A stretch of DNA of 64,000 bases from a virus, in IMG/VR virus record IMGVR_UViG_3300032265_003779, positions 23,591-87,590 of that record; one strand, written 5' to 3'. The translations under genes and the position numbers were made by a program. Positions 56,767 to 64,000 of the stretch are shown one piece after another. The notes under the pieces were generated by a model. That model was given only the letters and a program-made list of their open reading frames with translations, was not told the origin of the DNA and did not search any database. Each line of letters begins with the position of its first letter. Position 1 is the stretch's first letter.

Positions 56767-57759
56767 TTATAGATCGTCAATTTCCTTCAAAAATTCATCA
56801 TCAGCCATAATTTCTTCTTCTTCAACAACTGCTGAAGAGGATACGGAGTCCAATCCTAGATCTTTGGGAGCAGACTTTTGAACAGGCTTAGATGTCGATG
56901 TTGTTGTTTTAGATGGAGATGAAAACTCACTTGAGTCATATCCATCATCATCGTGGCTCATCTCTTGAATGATTCCAAGATGAACCTTAAGAGCATGCTT
57001 AAGTTCTTCTTCGCTCTTAACAACTCTGATTGCTTGCAGATCATTCAAATTGTCGAGCCAACCATTGATCTCTTCAGGGTCACCCAGAGGCGATGATTCA
57101 ATAAACTTTGAAAGATCGTAGTTAGGATACTCACCATTCAATTTCTTGACTACTCTAAAATCTCTACCATTCTTGGGATTAGTTACATCTCCAAGAGGTT
57201 CTTCTCCAGCAGCTTTATCGCCAACAATTGCTCTTACAATCATCGAGTGAATAGTCTTACCACAACTAAAAATCTTTGGACCAACGTTTTTAATTATCTC
57301 GCCAGTCTTAGGATCTTTTTCTTGACGAACTAGGGCGTTGTAGTAGTATCTTTCAATACCTTTTAATTCTCTATACTGAGCTTGAAGCTCCTGTCTTTCT
57401 TTCTCTGGGGCTTTTTCACTCTTTGCCCAAAGATCTCGTAGATACTTGTCTATTATCGTATTTTCTCCCACCCACTTTGGGCGACCTTTCTCATCTTTAA
57501 CCAGTTCTTTTGGGCTAAAAAACACTCGCTTGTTACCACTGCCGTCCTTCAGCATGTGGTATTTAACAGCACAAAACAATGGCTGTCCCTTACGGCGTGG
57601 GAGAAGTCTGATTGTCAGGAATGAATTTCCTTCACCAGTACCTTGCCCGCTGGGCATACGAACATAGTTTGTAGAATTTTCCTGTCCTGTGTTCTTTGAA
57701 TTAACTCTAGCACTCTCAAGTTCAAGTTCACTAATATCCAAGGCTTCATAATTTGCCAT
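56767..57759 (-). CDS. gp32: Single-stranded DNA-binding protein, T4 gp32 type
   Basis: 330 residues. NSFLTIRLLPRRKGQPLFCA, VKYHMLKDG, IERYYYNALVRQEKDPKTGE, TNPKNGRDFRVVKKLNGEYP and NYDLSKFIESSPLGD match the core of gp32-like proteins. The C-terminal 60 residues are Ser-rich and then acidic (EEEEIMADDEFLKEIDDL), the typical protein-interaction tail. The zinc-binding Cys set of T4 gp32 is not evident. Strong ribosome site (gaggag). Confidence 0.9.
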   Translation of the reverse strand: MANYEALDISELELESARVNSKNTGQENSTNYVRMPSGQGTGEGNSFLTIRLLPRRKGQPLFCAVKYHMLKDGSGNKRVFFSPKELVKDEKGRPKWVGENTIIDKYLRDLWAKSEKAPEKERQELQAQYRELKGIERYYYNALVRQEKDPKTGEIIKNVGPKIFSCGKTIHSMIVRAIVGDKAAGEEPLGDVTNPKNGRDFRVVKKLNGEYPNYDLSKFIESSPLGDPEEINGWLDNLNDLQAIRVVKSEEELKHALKVHLGIIQEMSHDDDGYDSSEFSSPSKTTTSTSKPVQKSAPKDLGLDSVSSSAVVEEEEIMADDEFLKEIDDL

Positions 57760-57811
57760 TTTTAAACTCCTCGTTTGATTGGTAACACCCTAATGCTTAG
57801 ATTATACAAAA

Positions 57812-58180
57812 CTATTTTTCTGAATCAACATCTTTTTCTGATTTTTCAAAATTTTCTTCTTTTTTGCTTGATTCTAAAGCATCAAGCCTTTTCTGCTCCT
57901 CGGCTAAATATTCCTGCTCAAGAGCTTCGACAATTTTCATATTATGTTCTAGTTTTTTCTTAATGTTTTCATTCTTAATTCTTTCGCGTTCTGGGTCTAT
58001 GTTTTTAATAAATGGTTGTTTTTTTCCATTTTTTAATTCATATTCAGTATCAAACCTTAATTGATCTTGTCTTTCTTTTTTAAGAGTTTCTCTTAATTCT
58101 TTTCTTCTTGCTAAAACTCTAATTTTTGCAATATTTTTTCTTTTTTGCTTTTTTCTATCTTTTTGTTTTTTGCTTGTCAT
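57812..58180 (-). CDS. Highly charged coiled-coil protein
   Basis: 122 residues from the ATG at 58180 (ribosome site aaggtg); an in-frame start 16 codons earlier overlaps the upstream gene and is less likely. Starts MTSKKQKDRKKQKRKN, basic at the N-terminus and acidic at the C-terminus (EEQKRLDALESSKKEENFEK). It sits next to gp32 in the replication block, where T4 has gp33 and gp59, but shows no similarity I can see. Confidence 0.6.
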   Translation of the reverse strand: MTSKKQKDRKKQKRKNIAKIRVLARRKELRETLKKERQDQLRFDTEYELKNGKKQPFIKNIDPERERIKNENIKKKLEHNMKIVEALEQEYLAEEQKRLDALESSKKEENFEKSEKDVDSEK

Positions 58181-58185
58181 TTTTA

Positions 58186-58857
58186 TCACCTTATTGAAGG
58201 AATGTCTGTGTTTACGGTACCTTTCCAATTTAAACCATCATCGCTTAGTCCAAAATCGTTTGTATCTTCTTCCAACTGAGCTTTTGGAACAAAATACTCA
58301 TCTGAAACATTTTTTTCTTTTCCATTATCATCTATTACAAGATAAATTTCTGTTGCTGGGAGTACGGGATGTTGTTGAATTTTAAATATATCATAAGACT
58401 TATTTTGAGTTAATTTAGTTCCAGATTTCAACAATTTTATATGTTGTTGTGGTTCTGGGACATATGCCATTCTTTTGATAGATCTACGCACAGAGTCAGG
58501 TTGAACTACATTGGTGTAAGTAAAGGCTTCTTCTTCTGTGTTGTTGTTGATCACATGGGTTTCAGTATTCTCTGCTTTTACTTCAAAAGTATCATCTAAT
58601 CCAAATTTTTTATTTTTAATTACTATACCGCTTTTTGATTCTTTGAAATTTATCTTTTTCTTTGTTATTTCAAATATTTCAACATTTTCTACAAGAATAT
58701 CTCTTCTTGCCAATTGTCTTAAAATAACACTCGCCAGATTTTCGATTGGGGTATCTTCGTAAGGATCTCCAACTCTTTTCTTAAAAGTTCCAGATTCATT
58801 GTATTCGCCCGTTTCTTTATCTTTTTCTTTATGGTAAAAAGTTATTTCGTATCCCAT
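58186..58857 (-). CDS. Unknown protein of the replication block
   Basis: 223 residues: MGYEITFYHKEKDKETGEYN, DPYEDTPIENLASVILRQLA, RRDILVENVEIFEITKKKIN, FKESKSGIVIKNKKFG. The beta-rich N-terminal domain is well formed, and a polar C-terminal part ends in LSDDGLNWKG. The start overlaps the upstream stop (TAATG). A DNA-metabolism role is inferred from its neighbours only. Confidence 0.6.
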   Translation of the reverse strand: MGYEITFYHKEKDKETGEYNESGTFKKRVGDPYEDTPIENLASVILRQLARRDILVENVEIFEITKKKINFKESKSGIVIKNKKFGLDDTFEVKAENTETHVINNNTEEEAFTYTNVVQPDSVRRSIKRMAYVPEPQQHIKLLKSGTKLTQNKSYDIFKIQQHPVLPATEIYLVIDDNGKEKNVSDEYFVPKAQLEEDTNDFGLSDDGLNWKGTVNTDIPSIR

Positions 58858-59459
58858 TATTTTTTTACAACTCCTGTTATGTTTCTTGTTTCAAACACTT
58901 TATATTCTTTTTTATATCCATTTGCAATATTAAAAAATATTTCTTTGCTTTTATTATTTTTTATGTGATCAAAAACCATATATCCATTCTTGTTTAAATT
59001 TAAATAGATAAAATCGCAAAGAGCAAAAAGTTTATCATAATTATCTTTTATGCTTATTATAGCAACATCAAATTTTTTATTTTCTATGTTTTCTAAAAAC
59101 GTTTTATCAAGAAAGTCTCCATAATATGTTTCTATCTTTTTTTTATAATTTTTTTTAATATTTGAAAGATATAAACTTTTATCCCAATTTATTTCTGTTT
59201 TTGATTGAAATCCAAAGTAATACTCTACAGTTTTACAAGATTTTAAAAAACAACTACTTATAAAACCTAAATCGACACCGACTTCTAATAATGAATTAGG
59301 TTTTAAATATTTTCCAAGATGGTAATAAAAAGGTATATACAAACTATCGTTGTAGGCATGACTTTTCTTGCTAGCTTCGTCAATAAATTTAAAATTACTT
59401 GTTAATACTTTGGTTGTAATTAAAGATTTTTTTAAATCGTTTTCTAGTGTGTCTAACAT
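58857..59459 (-). CDS. Class I SAM-dependent methyltransferase-like protein
   Basis: 200 residues. SLLEVGVDLGFISSCFLKSC is motif I of the Rossmann-like fold, FDVAIISIKDNYDKLFALCD corresponds to motif IV, and NKNGYMVFDHIKNN to the strand that follows. The layout resembles the Methyltransf_24 family, whose members methylate small molecules or sugars. Substrate unknown. Coupled to the downstream gene by TAATG. Confidence 0.7.
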   Translation of the reverse strand: MLDTLENDLKKSLITTKVLTSNFKFIDEASKKSHAYNDSLYIPFYYHLGKYLKPNSLLEVGVDLGFISSCFLKSCKTVEYYFGFQSKTEINWDKSLYLSNIKKNYKKKIETYYGDFLDKTFLENIENKKFDVAIISIKDNYDKLFALCDFIYLNLNKNGYMVFDHIKNNKSKEIFFNIANGYKKEYKVFETRNITGVVKK

Positions 59460-59473
59460 TTTATTTTACAAAT

Positions 59474-60742
59474 TTAATTAATTATCGCTCTTTTTAACCA
59501 AAAATTTTCCAGGCTTACTTCACTAATCTTAATTTTTGACATTTTTATAATATCTTCTCTCATCTTACTGGTTTCTTCATTTTCTGTAATAGAACCCATT
59601 CTTTTGGCGTATATTATATCTGTGATCCCAAAATTAATAATTCTTTGTAGACAATTAACACAAGGAATTCCTGTTATATAAATTTTAGCTCCACCTATTG
59701 TTAGAGGATTTTCTCTGCTATTCAGCATAGCATTTTCTTCAGCATGAATCATCCAGGGTCGTTTTTTTTCCCTTATATTATAAGGAATTTTACTTTTATC
59801 TGAGTTTCTAATTGTGTTGTTATAACCAGTTCCAATAATGTGATTTTGATTAGTGACTATTACTGCTCCATGCCTAATATTAGGATCATCTGATCTGAGT
59901 GAGACGTCGAATGCTATATTTAAAAAATATTCATCAAAGGTTGGACGATCAATTTTACCAACAGAGTATTGATTCAAAAAACAAGCTCTACAATATTCCA
60001 AAAATTGTTCATCATTTAAAGCCATTCTCATAATATTTATTTTTTTATGAACCCACCTAACATTTCCTTCTATATATCCAATTGAATTATCTATCCGATC
60101 TAGAGAGGCGTTTGTGAAATCTTTTCTTGTTGAGGTGTCCGATCTGTGAGGGGTGAACTGAAGTGGTATATCGGAGAGAGCACATTTTTTGTTTTGTTTA
60201 ATAAATAAATCCCATAAATATTCGGGAGTTACAGTAAACAAAAAATTTCTTTTAATAGCATTTTGTTTTGTATTATTAATATGACTTAGTGGTATTTCAC
60301 CACATCTTCGTCTAAGTGGATCTAATTTATTATTTGTATGATTTTTCTTATTGCCACATGTTATTTTATTTCCTGACGTCAAAGAGTTTGTGGGAACATC
60401 GCAGATTTCTCCACATTCGCATTTACAAACCCAAATAACACCTCTGGTTTTTGTAAATTTATCACTTTTATTGACGACAGTTAAATACCCAAATTTACAA
60501 CCAGTCAAATCATTAAAATTATATTTTTTTGATTTTAAGAATTTACAACCACAAGATCTTGTGCCTTTTCCCTTATTTCTCAAATTGGTAGCCATCACAA
60601 ATACTTCTTTACCACAAGAACACCTACATCTCCATGTGGATTTAGATATACGTTTTTTCTTTCCAATAAATTTGCTTTGTACTTTTTCAAGAACAAGCAA
60701 TTCTCCAAAAGTTTGACCTTTTAAGTCTGCTGCTTTAGGCAT
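59474..60742 (-). CDS. Fusion of zinc-ribbon/HNH endonuclease and dCMP deaminase
   Basis: 422 residues in one frame. Residues 1-135 hold two CxC/CGC zinc-ribbon units (WRCRCSCG...SCGC; WVCKCECG...CG). Residues about 185-252 are an HNH-type module (KKCALSDIPLQF, ASLDRIDNSIGYIEGNVRWV). From about 266 a complete dCMP deaminase follows: RPTFDEYFLNIAFDVSLRSD, HGAVIV, H333-A-E335 (catalytic) and P360-C361-x-x-C364 (zinc). The deaminase makes dUMP for dTTP synthesis. Deaminases normally begin with Met just before RP(S/T)-DEYF, so the endonuclease seems to have fused at this point. Intein splice residues are not visible. Confidence 0.85.
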   Translation of the reverse strand: MPKAADLKGQTFGELLVLEKVQSKFIGKKKRISKSTWRCRCSCGKEVFVMATNLRNKGKGTRSCGCKFLKSKKYNFNDLTGCKFGYLTVVNKSDKFTKTRGVIWVCKCECGEICDVPTNSLTSGNKITCGNKKNHTNNKLDPLRRRCGEIPLSHINNTKQNAIKRNFLFTVTPEYLWDLFIKQNKKCALSDIPLQFTPHRSDTSTRKDFTNASLDRIDNSIGYIEGNVRWVHKKINIMRMALNDEQFLEYCRACFLNQYSVGKIDRPTFDEYFLNIAFDVSLRSDDPNIRHGAVIVTNQNHIIGTGYNNTIRNSDKSKIPYNIREKKRPWMIHAEENAMLNSRENPLTIGGAKIYITGIPCVNCLQRIINFGITDIIYAKRMGSITENEETSKMREDIIKMSKIKISEVSLENFWLKRAIIN

Positions 60743-60793
60743 TTTTATTTTTACCTAAAATGGTGGTGGAGGCAAAAGTCCATTTAATATTAC

Positions 60794-61375
60794 TCATACT
60801 GTCTTTACTCTGTATTTTTTCCATATCTCTAAATCAAACTCGCTTACAGTTTTTCCAGAATTTTTAGCCAATTCAATGAATATTTTTTCAATCTCTATAT
60901 ATTGTTTTTTGTTAGGAGTAGATTTTGGAACTTTATATCCCAATTCTCCCAGGTATCTTAAAACATGTCTGTCTAATCCTGCCAGATTTTGGTCTTTTCT
61001 TGTGTGTATCAAAAAACACCTTACACTTTTAGGTCCAAGTCCCCAAACACTTTCTAGCTCTTCTATAGTGCATTTTGATAAATCAAAATTTTTACTTATC
61101 AAATCTTTTATAGATTTGCTTTTATTATTAAAACAACCTACACCGAATCTTTTTAATTCTTGAGGTAAGTCTTCTATGTTTCTAACAATATCAAAAGGGC
61201 TTTCTAAATTTGTTTTTTTACTATACTCTTGAAGAATATTGTCTAAACACCTTGAGGCTGTATGTCCATTTTTGCCTGCTGCAAATATCCAAAATAAAAT
61301 ATGGAGTTCCAATCCACTTTTATCTAGATTAAAATCTGTACAGTTGTCTGGGTCTATCTTGTAATTCACTTTCAT
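60794..61375 (-). CDS. HhH-GPD family DNA glycosylase-like protein
   Basis: 193 residues. The helix-hairpin-helix SVWGLGPKSVRCFLIHTRK is followed by NLAGLDRHVLRYLGELGYKV, in which the Asp of LDRHVL occupies the place of the GPD catalytic Asp. Such enzymes remove damaged bases and may cut the strand. The usual Fe-S Cys cluster is absent. It starts by ATGA overlap with the UvsY-like gene and lies in the replication block. Confidence 0.7.
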   Translation of the reverse strand: MKVNYKIDPDNCTDFNLDKSGLELHILFWIFAAGKNGHTASRCLDNILQEYSKKTNLESPFDIVRNIEDLPQELKRFGVGCFNNKSKSIKDLISKNFDLSKCTIEELESVWGLGPKSVRCFLIHTRKDQNLAGLDRHVLRYLGELGYKVPKSTPNKKQYIEIEKIFIELAKNSGKTVSEFDLEIWKKYRVKTV

Positions 61376-61857
61376 GCCTCTGATACAAAACGGTCTATGT
61401 CTGAGAGTTTATAAACATCTTTGTTAAGCTTATCTATTTCTTTTCTTAAAGTATATCCACGATTTTGAGCGTTATCATGATTTCTATCCCATGCTTTTAA
61501 GTGAGCTTTTATTTGACCAACAACTTCGATTAATTCTACAACTTTTTTCTTTGCAGAAATAACATCTGGATTTGCATTAGCTTTTGCTTTTGCATATTGT
61601 TCTGTTCCGCCATCATCTTTGGCTTCTATATACTTTTGACTAAAAATGGCTTCTGCATCTATTTCGGCATCAAGTCTTTCTTTTTGGGCATATTCTAATT
61701 GCTTACCAAAATAATCTACCCATCCATATTCTTTTTCCATGTATTCATTCAGAGTATTGTCTGAGAATTCCATGTTCTTTGCATCAAGAGTTATCTCTTT
61801 ACCATTAACATTAACTTTAACAGTCTCAATTGGAGCATTCATAGATTTTACTTTCAT
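61372..61857 (-). CDS. UvsY-like recombination mediator candidate
   Basis: 161 residues, mostly helical. YGWVDYFGKQLEYAQKERLD, the central EAKDDGGTEQYAKAKANANP, DVISAKKKVVELIEVVGQIK and AHLKAWDRNHDNAQNRGYTL run in parallel with T4 UvsY (W...L.......A..ARLDYY..., S..K......DKDV..., ...R). UvsY loads UvsX onto gp32-covered DNA, and both partners are encoded nearby. The similarity is one of pattern and size only. ATGA overlap with the helicase gene. Confidence 0.5.
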   Translation of the reverse strand: MKVKSMNAPIETVKVNVNGKEITLDAKNMEFSDNTLNEYMEKEYGWVDYFGKQLEYAQKERLDAEIDAEAIFSQKYIEAKDDGGTEQYAKAKANANPDVISAKKKVVELIEVVGQIKAHLKAWDRNHDNAQNRGYTLRKEIDKLNKDVYKLSDIDRFVSEA

Positions 61858-63410
61858 TCAAATGTGTCAACATTAGATTCGTCTGTCGGATCAAAAAGAA
61901 TTTTACTTTTTCCTTTTTTACCTTTACTGTTTGAATCTTTTGTAATGGAGTCTTTGTTGTCCATTATTGTATCAGCTTTCTTTTGATTTACAAGATTCAT
62001 TTTTTGTTTATAAGATTCTTGGCTTATTTCATTTATGTCCAAAGTTCCAAATTCATAATCAAAATTAACCCATAATGGAAAACGACTTTTTCCATTTCTG
62101 TGTTTGATTATAAATAATCTGGCTACTCCTGCATCCTTTTCAATTGGTTGTTGATTGATGCTCCAAAAACAATCTAATGGTTTAAATTGGTCGAAACTTG
62201 TGCCTATATTACTTTCATCAATATATTGTCCTTGTTCAAGCTTGCTTGCACTTGAGTTTGGTTGAACACATGTTATTGTGCAGTGTTTTTGCTCTATTCC
62301 AAATGCTCTTAAATCTCTTAAAATTCTATATGCACTTTCGTATTTTTGTAAACTCGGATCATCCTTCATTTCACCAACATAATCAACAACAAGTAAATCA
62401 GGTTTGAATCCCCTCATTACTAATTGAGCATAATATGCTTTAATTCCATTGACGTCCATTGTTCCACCAGGAAATTGTTTAATTATAAGCATGTTGGAGT
62501 CTAGTTTATCTTCTTTGAAAGCTTCTACATGATTTATAATTCTTTGTTTGCTACTCATTAAATCATTAATATCGCATTTAATCCATTGACTTGTAAATCT
62601 CTGGCTTATTCCTAGTTCATCCATCTCCATTGTTATGTAAAGAACCTTTTTTCCTCTTTTTACATTCTCAACAGAGGCTCGACACATGGCAAGTGATTTA
62701 CCAGTGCCCGGAAGGGCTATCCAAGCTCCAATATTTCCTATTTGCAGTCCGCCGCCAGTTAAAGCGTTGTCTATGCCATCAAAACCGGTGGTGAATGTAT
62801 CCACGCCTTCATATGTCTTTTTCATCCTTTCAAACATTTCTTCAATATTTTTGAAATATTCAAACCCAGGCTCATAGTTTCTATCTATGAGCATTGTTTG
62901 TCTCATTTGATCATAAATATAATTCCAAGTAGCCTCATCTTCTGGGGCTTTGGTCATTTTATCTAAGCACTTATGAAATGCGATTTTAACAGATTGAACC
63001 TTAGCAAAATAAGTTATTTTATCTATTAAAGCTTCTCTTGTGTCTATTCCTGGGATATAGAAATCATAAACCTTTTCAATTTCAGCAAGAGATGCTATTT
63101 GAATTTCTGGAGTTCTATCTTTATATTCTTTAAAAATTTCTTCTTTTAAAAACCATTTTTCAGGTAATGTTTTATATCTGTCAAAATATGAATAAAGAAA
63201 ATTAACTATTTGAACGTGTATTTCTTTTGAAAAATAATTTGGTTTTACTTTATCCAAGGATTGAATTAAAAAATATCTATCAGTTAGAAGCATTCCAACC
63301 AATCTAGTTTGGAAACTGTCGTCCCAACTAAACTTTGATATTTGACTATTGTCCTCTTCAGAAATAATTTGTGCTAGACGGTGCTCTTCTTCTTTTGTTA
63401 GTTCTGTCAT
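61854..63410 (-). CDS. gp41: Replicative DNA helicase, T4 gp41 / DnaB type
   Basis: 518 residues from the ATG at 63410; an in-frame GTG 28 codons upstream overlaps the previous gene and is less likely. Walker A ALPGTGKS (232-239), then VLYITMEMDELGISQRFTSQ, DLLVVDYVGEM (Walker B) and IKHRNGKSRFPLWVNFDYEF near the end are DnaB-type. The N-terminal domain (TRLVGMLLTDRYFLIQ) matches the helical hairpin family. It unwinds DNA 5'-3' at the fork with primase. It ends by ATGA overlap with the UvsY-like gene. Confidence 0.92.
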   Translation of the reverse strand: MTELTKEEEHRLAQIISEEDNSQISKFSWDDSFQTRLVGMLLTDRYFLIQSLDKVKPNYFSKEIHVQIVNFLYSYFDRYKTLPEKWFLKEEIFKEYKDRTPEIQIASLAEIEKVYDFYIPGIDTREALIDKITYFAKVQSVKIAFHKCLDKMTKAPEDEATWNYIYDQMRQTMLIDRNYEPGFEYFKNIEEMFERMKKTYEGVDTFTTGFDGIDNALTGGGLQIGNIGAWIALPGTGKSLAMCRASVENVKRGKKVLYITMEMDELGISQRFTSQWIKCDINDLMSSKQRIINHVEAFKEDKLDSNMLIIKQFPGGTMDVNGIKAYYAQLVMRGFKPDLLVVDYVGEMKDDPSLQKYESAYRILRDLRAFGIEQKHCTITCVQPNSSASKLEQGQYIDESNIGTSFDQFKPLDCFWSINQQPIEKDAGVARLFIIKHRNGKSRFPLWVNFDYEFGTLDINEISQESYKQKMNLVNQKKADTIMDNKDSITKDSNSKGKKGKSKILFDPTDESNVDTFE

Positions 63411-63465
63411 CTTTTGCTTTATTTTTAAGGTGTTTGTAACATTGTATAGCACAGAAGAATTTTTA

Positions 63466-64000
63466 TCAACCGGTAACCAAATAATCGTATTCACTCAAGC
63501 TGCATTGCCCGGATCTTATGTTTTTTTCTTTAGTTATTTTTTTACCCATAGATTTTTGACCATTCCAAACAATTGCTTTGCAGTATGTGGAAAACTTGCA
63601 ATCAATTTTTAAAATATCATTTTTATTAGGTTTGTTTTCTTTTGGAATATAATTTTCTATTATTTTTTCTAGTATGAATTCTTGATAATCTCCAAATTTT
63701 TGTCTGTTTGCACCATGTTTAGTTTTGTTCTCCCATAGGTTATCCAAACTTTCAACAATCTTACTGATGAATAAATTTTTAACATAAATTTTACTTAATT
63801 TAATACATTTTTCTATGTAGACTTGCCTTTTATAGTATGAACCAGCTCTTATAATTGACATTTGTAATTCTTGGTTAATATCTTCAATGTCCTCTGCTAC
63901 ATTGTTTCTAGAATTCTTTTTCTTTAATTGATGTGCAGCATAATAACATAATTTTCCAAATTTTTTATTTAACTCAAAATACTCTTTGTCAGTTATTGGG
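63466..64000 (-). CDS. Unknown protein, possibly sigma-like (5' part outside the window)
   Basis: The frame is open to the right edge, so the gene begins beyond 64000; 177 residues are visible. KKFGKLCYYAAHQLKKK, EDIEDINQELQMSIIRAG and SYYKRQVYIEKCIKLSKIYV recall the sigma-70 region 2 pattern (ED..QE....iirA..Y), and a polar Lys-rich end follows. An ATG at 63861 would give a shorter 131-residue form, but the open upstream frame continues the same motif. A transcription role is tentative. Confidence 0.5.
   Translation of the reverse strand, partial: PITDKEYFELNKKFGKLCYYAAHQLKKKNSRNNVAEDIEDINQELQMSIIRAGSYYKRQVYIEKCIKLSKIYVKNLFISKIVESLDNLWENKTKHGANRQKFGDYQEFILEKIIENYIPKENKPNKNDILKIDCKFSTYCKAIVWNGQKSMGKKITKEKNIRSGQCSLSEYDYLVTG

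Noticed and set aside
59474-60742. Intein in the dCMP deaminase
   Set aside because: The endonuclease part lies before, not inside, the deaminase, and no N-terminal Cys/Ser or C-terminal His-Asn splice junction with a preceding extein is seen.
1-64000. Prophage or bacterial chromosome segment
   Set aside because: No integrase, attachment site, rRNA or housekeeping metabolism; the gene set is that of a T4-like lytic phage throughout.

Overview
This window reads as part of the genome of a large, AT-rich, T4-like contractile-tailed phage (myovirus). Hallmark genes recognisable from their sequence are a gp21-type prohead protease, gp22-type scaffold, gp23-type major capsid protein, gp18-type tail sheath, gp19-type tail tube (two copies), gp14/gp15-like neck and tail-completion proteins, a gp26-type baseplate hub protein, a gp55-type late sigma factor, UvsX recombinase, gp32-type single-strand binding protein and a gp41/DnaB-type helicase. 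Genes are dense, on both strands, often with ATGA or TAATG overlaps, and stop codons follow the standard bacterial code. There is one tRNA (Pro). I see no insertion sequence, integrase, CRISPR array or rRNA. The portal and terminase must lie outside the window. The host cannot be named from the sequence.

Layout. 0-9.3 kb: end of a PT-repeat protein, a ferritin-like protein, an SF1 helicase, a large lectin/beta-propeller adhesin with a PT-repeat tail, a membrane-anchored C39-like peptidase and small internal-protein candidates. 9.4-14.4 kb: the head operon (core protein, protease, scaffold, capsid), preceded by a leader with three hairpins and followed by a terminator and an HNH endonuclease. 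15.3-21.3 kb: tRNA-Pro, small membrane and structural-looking proteins, a minus-strand operon with two deoxyribosyltransferase-like enzymes, a degraded repeat patch and a sedolisin-type peptidase. 21.3-31.3 kb: a cluster of proteins sharing one N-terminal signal (two large paralogues, a metallothionein-like protein, an HD hydrolase, a flavodoxin-fold protein, a zincin-like protein) plus fibre-like and heme-demethylase-like genes. 31-51 kb: virion genes, two glycosyltransferases, sigma gp55, the 1339-residue putative internal protein, neck, sheath and tube. 51-55.4 kb: a second cluster of internal-protein candidates (GNAT, repeat protein, EF-hand protein). 55.4-64 kb: the minus-strand replication and recombination block.

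The most striking feature is a shared N-terminal tag. About 17 otherwise unrelated proteins begin with a short peptide of the form M-x-(S/N)-F-x-x-W/F-L followed within about 4-15 residues by (hydrophobic)-x-E or a closely related E-ending motif. This resembles the capsid-targeting sequence of T4 internal proteins, which the gp21 protease cuts after (L/I)-x-E. The major capsid protein carries the same kind of site (L-I-N-E then S at residues 45-49), and the matching protease is encoded here. I infer that this phage packages a large set of proteins, several enzyme-like (helicase, HD hydrolase, flavoprotein, zincin, acetyltransferase), a metallothionein-like and an EF-hand protein, into its head for delivery with the DNA.

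A second theme is promoter architecture. Many genes without a Shine-Dalgarno sequence have TATATAAT-like boxes ending only 2-5 bases before the ATG, including one identical 16-mer at two genes. With a gp55-type late sigma factor encoded in the window, these look like late promoters producing leaderless or nearly leaderless mRNAs, some of them arranged as bidirectional palindromes. A third theme is four genes with Pro/Thr repeat tails built from different DNA repeat units.
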